From NCBI RefSeq assembly GCF_900239185.1, contig NZ_OENA01000038.1, forward strand, positions 186,001-250,000: a DNA stretch of 64,000 bases. Direction: 5' to 3'. How positions within the stretch are numbered: position 1 is the stretch's first letter; each line of letters starts with the position of its first letter. The position numbers were made by a program, and so were the translations under genes. The notes under the pieces were generated by a model. That model was not told the origin of the DNA and searched no databases. It worked only from the letters and a program-made list of their open reading frames with translations. Of the stretch, positions 40,494-48,516 are shown in pieces. Source of the DNA: Tenacibaculum finnmarkense. GTDB taxonomy: Bacteria; Bacteroidota; Bacteroidia; Flavobacteriales; Flavobacteriaceae.

Positions 40494-43190
40494 ATGCTAA
40501 AAAAATTACTCCTATTTTTTTTTATAGCTTTTAGTGTTACTTTATCGGCACAGCGTACTTTAACAGGAAAAGTGTATGATGAATATCTAGAACCTTTTCC
40601 GAGTGCACTTATCAATTCATTAGAAAACAGCGCTATATCAGCTGCTGATGGTAGTTTTACCTTAACCACATCATTAAATTTTCCGTTTACAATACAGGTT
40701 ACTGCTTTTGGATACAGAAAAGAGGTTATTGAAATTACTTCCGCAACTCAAGAATTAAATATTATTTTAAAAGAAAGCTCTTCTTTAGATGAAGTTGTAA
40801 TATCAGCATCAAGATCTCCAGAACGAGTTATAGAATCGCCAGTAACTATTGAGCGCTTAGGGATTACTGATATTAAAAATAATACGTCAATTTCTTTTTA
40901 TGATGGGCTTACTAATTTAAAAGGAATTGATTCTCGTGAGGCTAGTTATGGTTTCAAATCTATCAATTCTCGTGGTTTTTCTACTTTTGATAATACTCGG
41001 TTTGTGCAATTAGTCGATGGTGTTGAAACCTCAATTCCTGCCTTAAATTTTTCGGTAGGTAATATTGTAGGTTTATCAGAATTAGATGTAAAAGATATTG
41101 AAATATTACCAGGAGCTTCTTCGGCTTTATATGGTGCAAATGCCTTTAACGGTATTTTATTAATGAGAAGTAAAAATCCTTTTGATTATGACGGTATCAG
41201 TAGTTATTACAAAACTGGTTTTATTAATCAAGAAGCGTTAGGGACAGCGCAGTTTTATGATGTAGGTCTTAGAATGGCGTATAAATTTAGCAATCATTTT
41301 GCTGCAAAAGTAAATTTTGTGACCTATAAAGCAGAAGAATGGCATGCAAATGATGCTAGAAATACAACGGGAGTTGGTGGTGTTGTTACGCAAGGAAATA
41401 GAGAAAAGACCTTAGATTATGATGGTGTAAATTTTTATGGAGATGAAGTTTCTTATGAATTACCAGGTATTGGAAATGTTAGTAGAACAGGGTATGCTGA
41501 ACAGCAACTGTACGATTATGATGGAAAGGCAGTAAAATTTGATGGTTCGTTTCATGTACGCCCATTTGGCGACCAAACATTAGAGGTAATATTAAATGCT
41601 CGTTTTTCATCAGGAAATAACATGTATCAAGGAGCGAATAGGTTTGCTCAAAACGATTTTTCTATAACGCAATATAAATTAGAGTTTTTAGGTGAAAACT
41701 TTTTTGTTCGTGGTTACTACACAGGTAATACTACTGGCGAAACCTATGATTTACGATTTGCAGGTATTGCTTTAAACGAGCATTATAACCCAAGTGGAAA
41801 TTGGTTTAAAGAATATGGAACGGCATTTTCAGGGGCTATAAAAAATGTAACAGCAGGGAATGATAAAGCGGCAAGAAATTATGCCGATAGAAATAGGCTA
41901 CAACCCGGAACAGCTGCTTTTAAACAAGCATTACACGGTATTATTGAAAAGCCTATTAATCAAGGAGGTTCGGGCTTAAGAGATAAAACACAACTATATA
42001 ATGTAGAGGCGAATTATAATTTTAGAGACCTAATTAAATGGGCACAAATTCAGGTAGGTGCTTCTTATCGTAAATTTAATATTAATTCAGAAGGAACTTT
42101 ATTTACCGATGTAAATAGTCCTTTAGCTTTTGATATGTTAGGAGCGTATTCGCAAATTCAAAAGAAATTTTTTGAAGATCGCTTAAAATTTACAGGATCT
42201 GTTCGTTATGATAAATCTCAAAATTTTGAAGGTAATTTTTCACCAAGGGTTGCTTTAAATTACGCGATTAAAGAAAATAAAATACTAAGAATATCGTATC
42301 AAACAGGTTTTAGAACTCCAAGTACTTTAGAACAATATATAGGTTTAAAAACAGGGCCTAATTCTTTTCTTTTAGGAACATCAAACCAAAACATAGCACG
42401 TTTTTCAACAGTAGCTAAAAATAGTAATAACACGACCAATATTATTACAGGCGCAGCTATTTTTGAAAAAGCATTTGTACTTAATAATAACGTTCCTGTT
42501 CATGTAAAACCGACGCCTATAAAATCAGAAAAAGTAACTTCTTATGAAATAGGATATAGAAGTATTTTAAATATTACACGTAGCAATGTAATGGAGTTAG
42601 ATGTCAATGCTTACTATAATCAATATGATAATTTTGTTGCCAATAAAAACATCGTTGTGCCTAATTATGGTGCCGTTTTAAATGGCGTTCCTGATGCGCA
42701 GGCCTTAAAGGCTTTTTCAAATAAAGATGTTACTGCTGTTTTATTAAACACAAACACAACAGCAAAAGTAGATTCATACGGTGTTGGATTAGGCTTAACA
42801 ACAAAAGTATTTAAAACATTTAATTTTGGCGCTAACTACACCTTAAGTAAAATGATATTTAACCAAGAAGATGATCTTGATTTTAAGCCCGGTTTCAACA
42901 CTCCCGAACATCAAGTGAAAATAATGTTTGGTAATGCTAATTTGTTTAAAAACTTCGGATTTAACATAAACGCAAGATGGCAAGATAAATTTTTATGGCA
43001 ATCTAATTTTTTAACAGGAGAAATAGAAAGTAGAACTTTACTTGATGCTCAAATAAATTGCAAAATACCTTCTTTAAAATCAAGAATTAAAATAGGAGGA
43101 ACGAATTTAACAGGAAAAGACTACGTTGTGGCTCCTGGTTCAGGATTAATAGGGTCTATGTACTATATATCGTGGGTAATTAATCAATAA
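40494..43190 (+). CDS. TonB-dependent receptor, cassette copy 1
   Basis: An 898-residue outer-membrane receptor. The signal peptide ends VTLSAQ (about residue 19). A CarboxypepD_reg-like domain follows (RTLTGKVYDEYLEPFPSA to about 100). The TonB-box/plug region begins EVVISASRSPERVIESPV and contains LPGASSALYGANAFNGIL (about 205-222). The barrel ends SWVINQ. It shares the YDEYLEPF, SASR.PE..IESPVTIER and LPGASSALYGANA motifs with the receptors at 44391 and 48517, so the three are tandem paralogues. Substrate unknown; there is no SusD partner. Confidence 0.93.
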   Translation: MLKKLLLFFFIAFSVTLSAQRTLTGKVYDEYLEPFPSALINSLENSAISAADGSFTLTTSLNFPFTIQVTAFGYRKEVIEITSATQELNIILKESSSLDEVVISASRSPERVIESPVTIERLGITDIKNNTSISFYDGLTNLKGIDSREASYGFKSINSRGFSTFDNTRFVQLVDGVETSIPALNFSVGNIVGLSELDVKDIEILPGASSALYGANAFNGILLMRSKNPFDYDGISSYYKTGFINQEALGTAQFYDVGLRMAYKFSNHFAAKVNFVTYKAEEWHANDARNTTGVGGVVTQGNREKTLDYDGVNFYGDEVSYELPGIGNVSRTGYAEQQLYDYDGKAVKFDGSFHVRPFGDQTLEVILNARFSSGNNMYQGANRFAQNDFSITQYKLEFLGENFFVRGYYTGNTTGETYDLRFAGIALNEHYNPSGNWFKEYGTAFSGAIKNVTAGNDKAARNYADRNRLQPGTAAFKQALHGIIEKPINQGGSGLRDKTQLYNVEANYNFRDLIKWAQIQVGASYRKFNINSEGTLFTDVNSPLAFDMLGAYSQIQKKFFEDRLKFTGSVRYDKSQNFEGNFSPRVALNYAIKENKILRISYQTGFRTPSTLEQYIGLKTGPNSFLLGTSNQNIARFSTVAKNSNNTTNIITGAAIFEKAFVLNNNVPVHVKPTPIKSEKVTSYEIGYRSILNITRSNVMELDVNAYYNQYDNFVANKNIVVPNYGAVLNGVPDAQALKAFSNKDVTAVLLNTNTTAKVDSYGVGLGLTTKVFKTFNFGANYTLSKMIFNQEDDLDFKPGFNTPEHQVKIMFGNANLFKNFGFNINARWQDKFLWQSNFLTGEIESRTLLDAQINCKIPSLKSRIKIGGTNLTGKDYVVAPGSGLIGSMYYISWVINQ

Positions 43191-43252
43191 GTGCTTTCTA
43201 TTTTATAAGTTTACTAAATAGTAGCTACAATTAACTAAAGAAAAGCACAAAA

Positions 43253-43283
43253 AGCCTGAACAATTTATTGCTCAGTCTTTTTT
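43253..43283 (+). terminator. Terminator after cassette-1 receptor
   Basis: CTGAACAAT pairs with ATTGCTCAG (one mismatch) followed by TCTTTTTT. A wider AAGCCT/AGGCTT pair encloses it, ending in another T run at about 43297. Confidence 0.7.
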
Positions 43284-43536
43284 GTAGGCTTTTTTTTAGA
43301 AATTTAAAGTTATACTAATGTTAATTAAAAGTAAAATAGTGTTGGTTTTACAAGTAAAATTAATTTTTTTAAATATGATTTTTTAAAAAAAACAAAATTG
43401 AATTATGATTTTTTTTAATTATTGAAATCCTTTAAAAACACATTGTTTAGCCTTTTTTAAGCGATAGCATTTTACTTAAAGTGTTTTTTTAAAAGCTTGT
43501 ATTTAAGAGGTATAAAATAAAAAACATAGAATTAAG

Positions 43537-43565
43537 TTGTTTTATTTTAAAATTTCATACTTTTG
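43537..43565 (+). promoter_or_regulatory. Probable promoter of cassette 2
   Basis: TTG at 43537-43539, an 18-bp spacer and TACTTTTG at 43558-43565 match the Bacteroidota consensus well. The start codon is at 43620, giving a leader of about 50 nt. The rest of the 429-bp gap from 43191 holds only the upstream terminator and AT-rich sequence. Confidence 0.65.
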
Positions 43566-43619
43566 CATTGTGTTAATATGACTTTTTTGTTATATATAAT
43601 GCAAGTAAATTCCACCATT

Positions 43620-44360
43620 ATGAAAAATTTATTATTTTTTTCCTTGTTAATTATAGTTAACATGTTTTCTACTGTTCAAGCTCAAAAGGTTTGTGAATCT
43701 CCAGATGCAAACGAAATAGACTTAAATAGCATTAGTGTTACAAAATGCACCATCAAAGAGTCTAAAAGTAAGCGAAATAAGAATAAGAAGTCTAGGCTTA
43801 TTTCTGTATCAGTATCTGCAAATAAAAGACATTTAAAGAAAAGAGAGCTTTTAAAGAAGAAAGAAGTTACCGCAATTGGAGCTACGGGAGTTTCTAAGGT
43901 TTCTGAAACTGCGTTAAATGCTGAGATTACAAATACAATATCGTTGAAAAACAATATTGAAAACCTTAAAAATAAATTATCAAAAGAAGAGGTTCGAAAA
44001 GCATTAAAATTTACATCTGTAGATAAAATACCTGTTTTTGATGCTTGTAAAAAAGCAGAAAAGGGTGAAGAATCTGATTGTTTTAATAATGAAATGATGC
44101 GTCATATTTCTAAGTATTTTAGTTATCCAGGAGAGGCTGTTAGACAAAATTTACAAGGAGATGTTTGGGTTCGTTTTATTATTGACAAAAGCGGTTACGT
44201 AAAAAACATCAAAACATTAGGACCTGATAATGCTGAAATATTAAACAATGAAGCTGCTCGTGTAGTTTTAAAGTTGCCAAGGTTTAAGCCAGCAAAAAAA
44301 GAAGGAAAGCGTATTTCTGTAAAGTATGGTTTTCCAATTAATTTCTCTTTAGAGGAGTAA
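43620..44360 (+). CDS. Periplasmic protein with TonB C-terminal domain, cassette copy 2
   Basis: A 246-residue exported protein. The signal peptide MKNLLFFSLLIIVNMFSTVQ ends before AQK. The cysteine motif KVCESPDANEIDLNSISVTKC follows, then a very basic stretch with KSRLISVSVSANKRHLKKRE, then a TonB C-terminal domain (about 160-246) with YPGEAVRQNLQGDVWVRFII and the terminal FPINFSLEE. I use ATG at 43620, not the TTG at 43563. Thirty base pairs separate it from its receptor gene, so the pair is one operon. DNA in the linker is almost identical to copy 3. Confidence 0.84.
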   Translation: MKNLLFFSLLIIVNMFSTVQAQKVCESPDANEIDLNSISVTKCTIKESKSKRNKNKKSRLISVSVSANKRHLKKRELLKKKEVTAIGATGVSKVSETALNAEITNTISLKNNIENLKNKLSKEEVRKALKFTSVDKIPVFDACKKAEKGEESDCFNNEMMRHISKYFSYPGEAVRQNLQGDVWVRFIIDKSGYVKNIKTLGPDNAEILNNEAARVVLKLPRFKPAKKEGKRISVKYGFPINFSLEE

Positions 44361-44390
44361 AAATAATTTTAAATTATAAAACACGTTAAA

Positions 44391-47336
44391 ATGTTTAAAA
44401 AATATTCAATAATTATTGTTTTTGCCTTGTTTAGTATGGTGTCATACGCACAGGTAGAGGTAAAAGGTTTGGTTTATGATGAATATCTAGAGCCTTTTTA
44501 CAATGCTAAAATTACTGTTTTAGGTGTAAATACATTATCTGATCAAGATGGTGGATTTACTTTAAAAGTATCTAAAAACTTCCCTATAACTTTAAGAGTT
44601 TCTGCTTTTGGTTATCAAACAGAAGAATTGGTAGTTGAAGGTTTAGATAAGTCAATTAATATCATTTTAAAAGAAGCATATCTTTTAGATCAAGTAGTTA
44701 TATCAGCTTCTAGAGTTCCGGAACGAATTATTGAATCTCCTGTAACTATTGAGCGTTTTGGTTTAAACGATATTAAAAACACCACTTCAAATTCTTTTTA
44801 TGATGGTTTAACTAATTTAAAAGGAATACAGTCACGAGAGGGTGGTTACGGATTTAAATCAGTAAATACAAGAGGTTTTTCAGATTTTAGTAATTCTAGA
44901 TTTATCCAAATGGTAGATGGTATGGATACTGCAGCACCAGCCTTAAATTTTAGCCCAGGTAATTTATCAGGAGTTTCTGATTTAGATATTAATAATGTAG
45001 AGATTTTACCAGGAGCTTCTTCTGCATTATATGGAGCTAATGCTTATAACGGGCTTATGTTATTAACAACTAAAAATCCTTTTGATTTTACAGGTATTAG
45101 TGTTTTAATTAAAAGTGGAAATACTTACCAAAAAACAGCAGGAAACAATACTTTTTATGATGCTTCTATTCGTATGGCTTATAAATTTAGTGAATCTTTA
45201 GCTGCTAAAGTAAATTTTAATTACCTTACAGCTGAAGAGTGGCACACTAATAACAGGAGAAATAAACAAATTGATACCAATAAAATTATAGAAGGTAATA
45301 GAGATAATACTTTAAATTTTGATGGTGTTAATATATACGGTGATGAATTTGATTACAGTACTAAGTTGTTAGATTTAGCTGGATATGATGAGGACTACTT
45401 TCTTGGTGCTGAATATGATGATTTTGATTTTTCTAAAGATTTTAATCTTAGTAGAACAGGGTATTCAGAGAGAGAGTTATTAGGTAATAATCAAATAATT
45501 AAAAACTTAAAATTTGATACATCTATACATTACAGACCTTTTAAAGACGAATCGTTAGAATTAATTGTAGCAACAAAAATTTCAACAGGTAATAGTCTTT
45601 TTCAAGGAATTTCAAGATATGCACAGAGAGAATTTTATGTTAATCAATCTAAATTTGAAGTAAAAGGAAGTAACTTTTATGTAAGAGCTTATTATACATT
45701 AAATGATGCTGGGAATTCTTTTGATTTAAATAGAACAGGTAGTATAATGACATCATTATCTGGTGAATATTGGGGCTACGATTATTACGAAAATCTACGT
45801 AGATCTCTTGATGCTAATAATATAGGGTTTCAAGATTTTCAGAAATATCCAGAACTATTAAAACAAGCAAGAGCATACGCTGATTCATTTACATTAAAAC
45901 CTGGCACAACAGCATTTAATAAAGAATTAGAAAGAGTAAAATCAACATTAATTACCAAAGGAGGTAGTCAAATATATGATAAAAGTGCCTATTCACATGC
46001 AGAAGGAAATTATAACTTTAGTTCTTTATTAAATAATTGGGGAGATGTTCAAGTAGGAGGATCTTTTAGACAATACAATCCCAATTCTAAAGGAACAATA
46101 TTTAATGATGCTAAAGAAGCTATTAAGGTAAATGAGTATGGTTTTTATAGTCAAGTTCAGAAAAAAATTTTAGAAAACAGATTAGGATTAACAGCATCTT
46201 TACGTTATGATAAATCTCAAAATTTTGAAGGTAACTATTCTCCTCGTTTAGCTATAAATTATGCTTTAGGAGAGGATAAAAATCATTTTGTAAGAGCTTC
46301 TTATCAAACAGGTTTTAGAAACCCAACAATACAAGAACAGTACTTGATGAACCAACCAGGTAGGAAAATGAATCTAGGAACATCAAAAGAGAATCTAGAT
46401 AGAATTTCTATAGGTAGAAATTACGATAAATTATATAACAATAATTATAGTCCTGCATTAGACGGTATTATTTCAGGCAATGATATTATTAATAATTCAT
46501 TACTAACTTCATCAGTATATAAATCTGATGATTATAAAGGTAAAGATTTTATAAAATCAGTATATACTGAAGTAAAGCCAGAAGAAGTTCAGACAATTGA
46601 ATTAGGGTATAGAAGTATGTTTGGTATTACAGAAACAAATAACATTAATATAGATGTTAATACTTTTTATAGTAAACATAAAGATTTTGTATTTAGACAA
46701 GATATAGTAACACCTAAGGTAGGATTAGTTTATCCTTTTGGAAATAGAAAGTTAACAGCAGAGGAATTAGCTGATCCAATTATAAAATCAGGTAAAATTG
46801 TAGATGGAGTTTTAGTTGCTGACAAATGGGCTTATAATGCACTTTATGATCTAGATGATGATGGTCATTTATTAGCCCAAGAATTTAATCTGGTTACCAA
46901 TAGTAAGTCAAAAGTAACTTCTTATGGTTTTGGAATTGGTTTAAACACTAAATTATTAAAAACATTTAATTTTGGATTAAATTATAACTTTATAGATTAT
47001 GAAATTAAAGATAAAGATTTAGGTTTTTTTGAGCCAAATTTTAATACACCAAAACACACAGTAAAAGTTCAGTTAGGTAACAACAATGTGTTTAATAATT
47101 TTGGGTTTAATGTAAATGCAAGATGGCAAGATGAATATAGATGGGTTTCTCAATTTGTAAAAGGAGATGTATCAGAAAGAACTGTAATTGATGCACAGTT
47201 AAACTATCGTATTCCTTCTATGAAATCTAAAATAAAAATTGGAGGAACAAACTTATTCGGTAAAGAATATATTGTAGCACCAGGATCTGGTCAAATAGGA
47301 CAATTATATTATGTTTCTTGGACAATAAATAACTAA
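44391..47336 (+). CDS. TonB-dependent receptor, cassette copy 2
   Basis: A 981-residue receptor. The signal peptide ends MVSYAQ (about residue 21). The CarboxypepD_reg-like domain has VYDEYLEPFYNAKITVLG. The plug region has QVVISASRVPERIIESPV, GVQSREGGYGF-like sequence, and LPGASSALYGANAYNGLM. The long barrel ends GQIGQLYYVSWTINN. It is nearer to copy 3 than to copy 1. It is about 80 residues longer than copy 1 because of larger extracellular loops (for example the acidic segment near 315-345). Substrate unknown. Confidence 0.93.
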   Translation: MFKKYSIIIVFALFSMVSYAQVEVKGLVYDEYLEPFYNAKITVLGVNTLSDQDGGFTLKVSKNFPITLRVSAFGYQTEELVVEGLDKSINIILKEAYLLDQVVISASRVPERIIESPVTIERFGLNDIKNTTSNSFYDGLTNLKGIQSREGGYGFKSVNTRGFSDFSNSRFIQMVDGMDTAAPALNFSPGNLSGVSDLDINNVEILPGASSALYGANAYNGLMLLTTKNPFDFTGISVLIKSGNTYQKTAGNNTFYDASIRMAYKFSESLAAKVNFNYLTAEEWHTNNRRNKQIDTNKIIEGNRDNTLNFDGVNIYGDEFDYSTKLLDLAGYDEDYFLGAEYDDFDFSKDFNLSRTGYSERELLGNNQIIKNLKFDTSIHYRPFKDESLELIVATKISTGNSLFQGISRYAQREFYVNQSKFEVKGSNFYVRAYYTLNDAGNSFDLNRTGSIMTSLSGEYWGYDYYENLRRSLDANNIGFQDFQKYPELLKQARAYADSFTLKPGTTAFNKELERVKSTLITKGGSQIYDKSAYSHAEGNYNFSSLLNNWGDVQVGGSFRQYNPNSKGTIFNDAKEAIKVNEYGFYSQVQKKILENRLGLTASLRYDKSQNFEGNYSPRLAINYALGEDKNHFVRASYQTGFRNPTIQEQYLMNQPGRKMNLGTSKENLDRISIGRNYDKLYNNNYSPALDGIISGNDIINNSLLTSSVYKSDDYKGKDFIKSVYTEVKPEEVQTIELGYRSMFGITETNNINIDVNTFYSKHKDFVFRQDIVTPKVGLVYPFGNRKLTAEELADPIIKSGKIVDGVLVADKWAYNALYDLDDDGHLLAQEFNLVTNSKSKVTSYGFGIGLNTKLLKTFNFGLNYNFIDYEIKDKDLGFFEPNFNTPKHTVKVQLGNNNVFNNFGFNVNARWQDEYRWVSQFVKGDVSERTVIDAQLNYRIPSMKSKIKIGGTNLFGKEYIVAPGSGQIGQLYYVSWTINN

Positions 47337-47357
47337 GAACTTTAGCATATATTTTAC

Positions 47358-47388
47358 AAAAACTCGAGCATTGCTCGAGTTTTTTTGT
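47358..47388 (+). terminator. Terminator after cassette-2 receptor
   Basis: AAAACTCGAGCA pairs with TGCTCGAGTTTT, followed by a T run, about 22 bp after the stop. A strong, near-perfect stem. Confidence 0.88.
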
Positions 47389-47518
47389 TTTAAAAAAAAA
47401 TATTTAATTTTTCAGTACTTGTTAAAATTTTATCTAAAAAAAAATATTACAGAAAAATAAGAAATCGAAGCCGTTAAACTGAATTTATTTCAGTTTTTCA
47501 TTCTAATTTCTCACAGTG

Positions 47519-47542
47519 CTTAGCTGCTTAGCTGCTTAGCTG
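47519..47542. repeat. Three tandem copies of an 8-bp unit
   Basis: CTTAGCTG is repeated three times in a row, then degenerates to TGTGTAGCTT. It lies in the 411-bp gap before cassette 3. Slippage-type repeat; no known function. Confidence 0.8.
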
Positions 47543-47640
47543 TGTAGCTTATTCAAGAATGAACTTGTAGATTTTAGACAACTAATTCTTTATTTAAAAA
47601 GAATCTATTTTACCTTTATAAAAGTGTTTTTTAGGTGTTT

Positions 47641-47674
47641 TTGTTACTCTATTTGACTGATTAACTTATATTTG
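47641..47674 (+). promoter_or_regulatory. Probable promoter of cassette 3
   Basis: TTG at 47641-47643 and TATATTTG at 47667-47674, 23 bp apart, about 75 bp upstream of the TonB-like start. The spacer is at the long end of the usual range, so only moderate confidence. The rest of the 47337-47747 gap holds a terminator and a tandem repeat. Confidence 0.45.
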
Positions 47675-47747
47675 TCTAACCTTCCCTTCACACATTTATT
47701 TTCCTTCCCCTCAGGAAAAATTATTTAATTAATGTAATTTTTTTGAT

Positions 47748-48483
47748 ATGATGAAAAAAATAGTGTTCCTAACGACGATGTTACTTCTATTAAACTCAGT
47801 AACAATTGCCCAAAAATTTTGTGAATCTGCAGATGAAACTGCTGAGATTGATTTAAATAGTATTAGTGTTACAAAATGTACTATTAAAGAGCCTAAAAAT
47901 AAGAGTAGTAAGAAATCTAGGCTTATTTCTGTAACAATATCTGCAAATAAAAGGCATTTAAAAAAGCGAAAAACTTTAAAGAAACAAGAGGTCGCAAGTC
48001 TTGGAGGTATAAATACTGTTGAAGTTGGCGAAATAGTTAAGAACTCTGAAATTACAGGTGCAGTCGTACTAAAAAACAATATTGAAAACCTTAAAAATAA
48101 ATTATCAAAAGAAGAAGTTCGAAAGGCTTTAAAATTTACAGCTGTAGATAAAATACCCGTTTTCAAAGCTTGTGAAAAAACAAAGAAATCAGAAATTTCA
48201 GATTGTTTTAATACCGAAATGATGCGTCATATTTCTAAATATTTTAGCTATCCACTAGAAGCGATTAAACATGGCGTTAAAGGTGAAGTTTGGGTTCGAT
48301 TTATTATTGATAAAACAGGTCGTTAAAAACATTAAAACACTAGGCCCTGACGGTGCTACAATATTAGATAACGAAGCGGTTCGTGTAGTTGCTATGCTAC
48401 CTAAATTTAAATCCGCTAAAAAAGATGGAAGTTATACGACTGTAAAGTATGGTTTTCCAATTAATTTTTCACTAGAAGAGTAG
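47748..48483 (+). pseudogene. TonB C-terminal domain protein, cassette copy 3, frameshifted
   Basis: Reads well from ATG 47748 as a copy-2 homologue (signal peptide, CESADETAEIDLNSISVTKC motif, basic linker) up to WVRFIIDKTG at about 48320. There the frame ends at TAA 48324. The missing end (VKNIKTLGPDGATILDNE to FPINFSLEE) is intact in another frame through 48483. Aligned with copy 2, GGT-TAC-GTA has become GGT-C-GTT, a loss of two bases next to 48321. The last third of the TonB domain is therefore lost unless there is a sequencing error or translational frameshifting. Confidence 0.85.
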
Positions 48484-48516
48484 AAGTAAAAAAAAATTTT
48501 TAAAAGAAATTTTACG

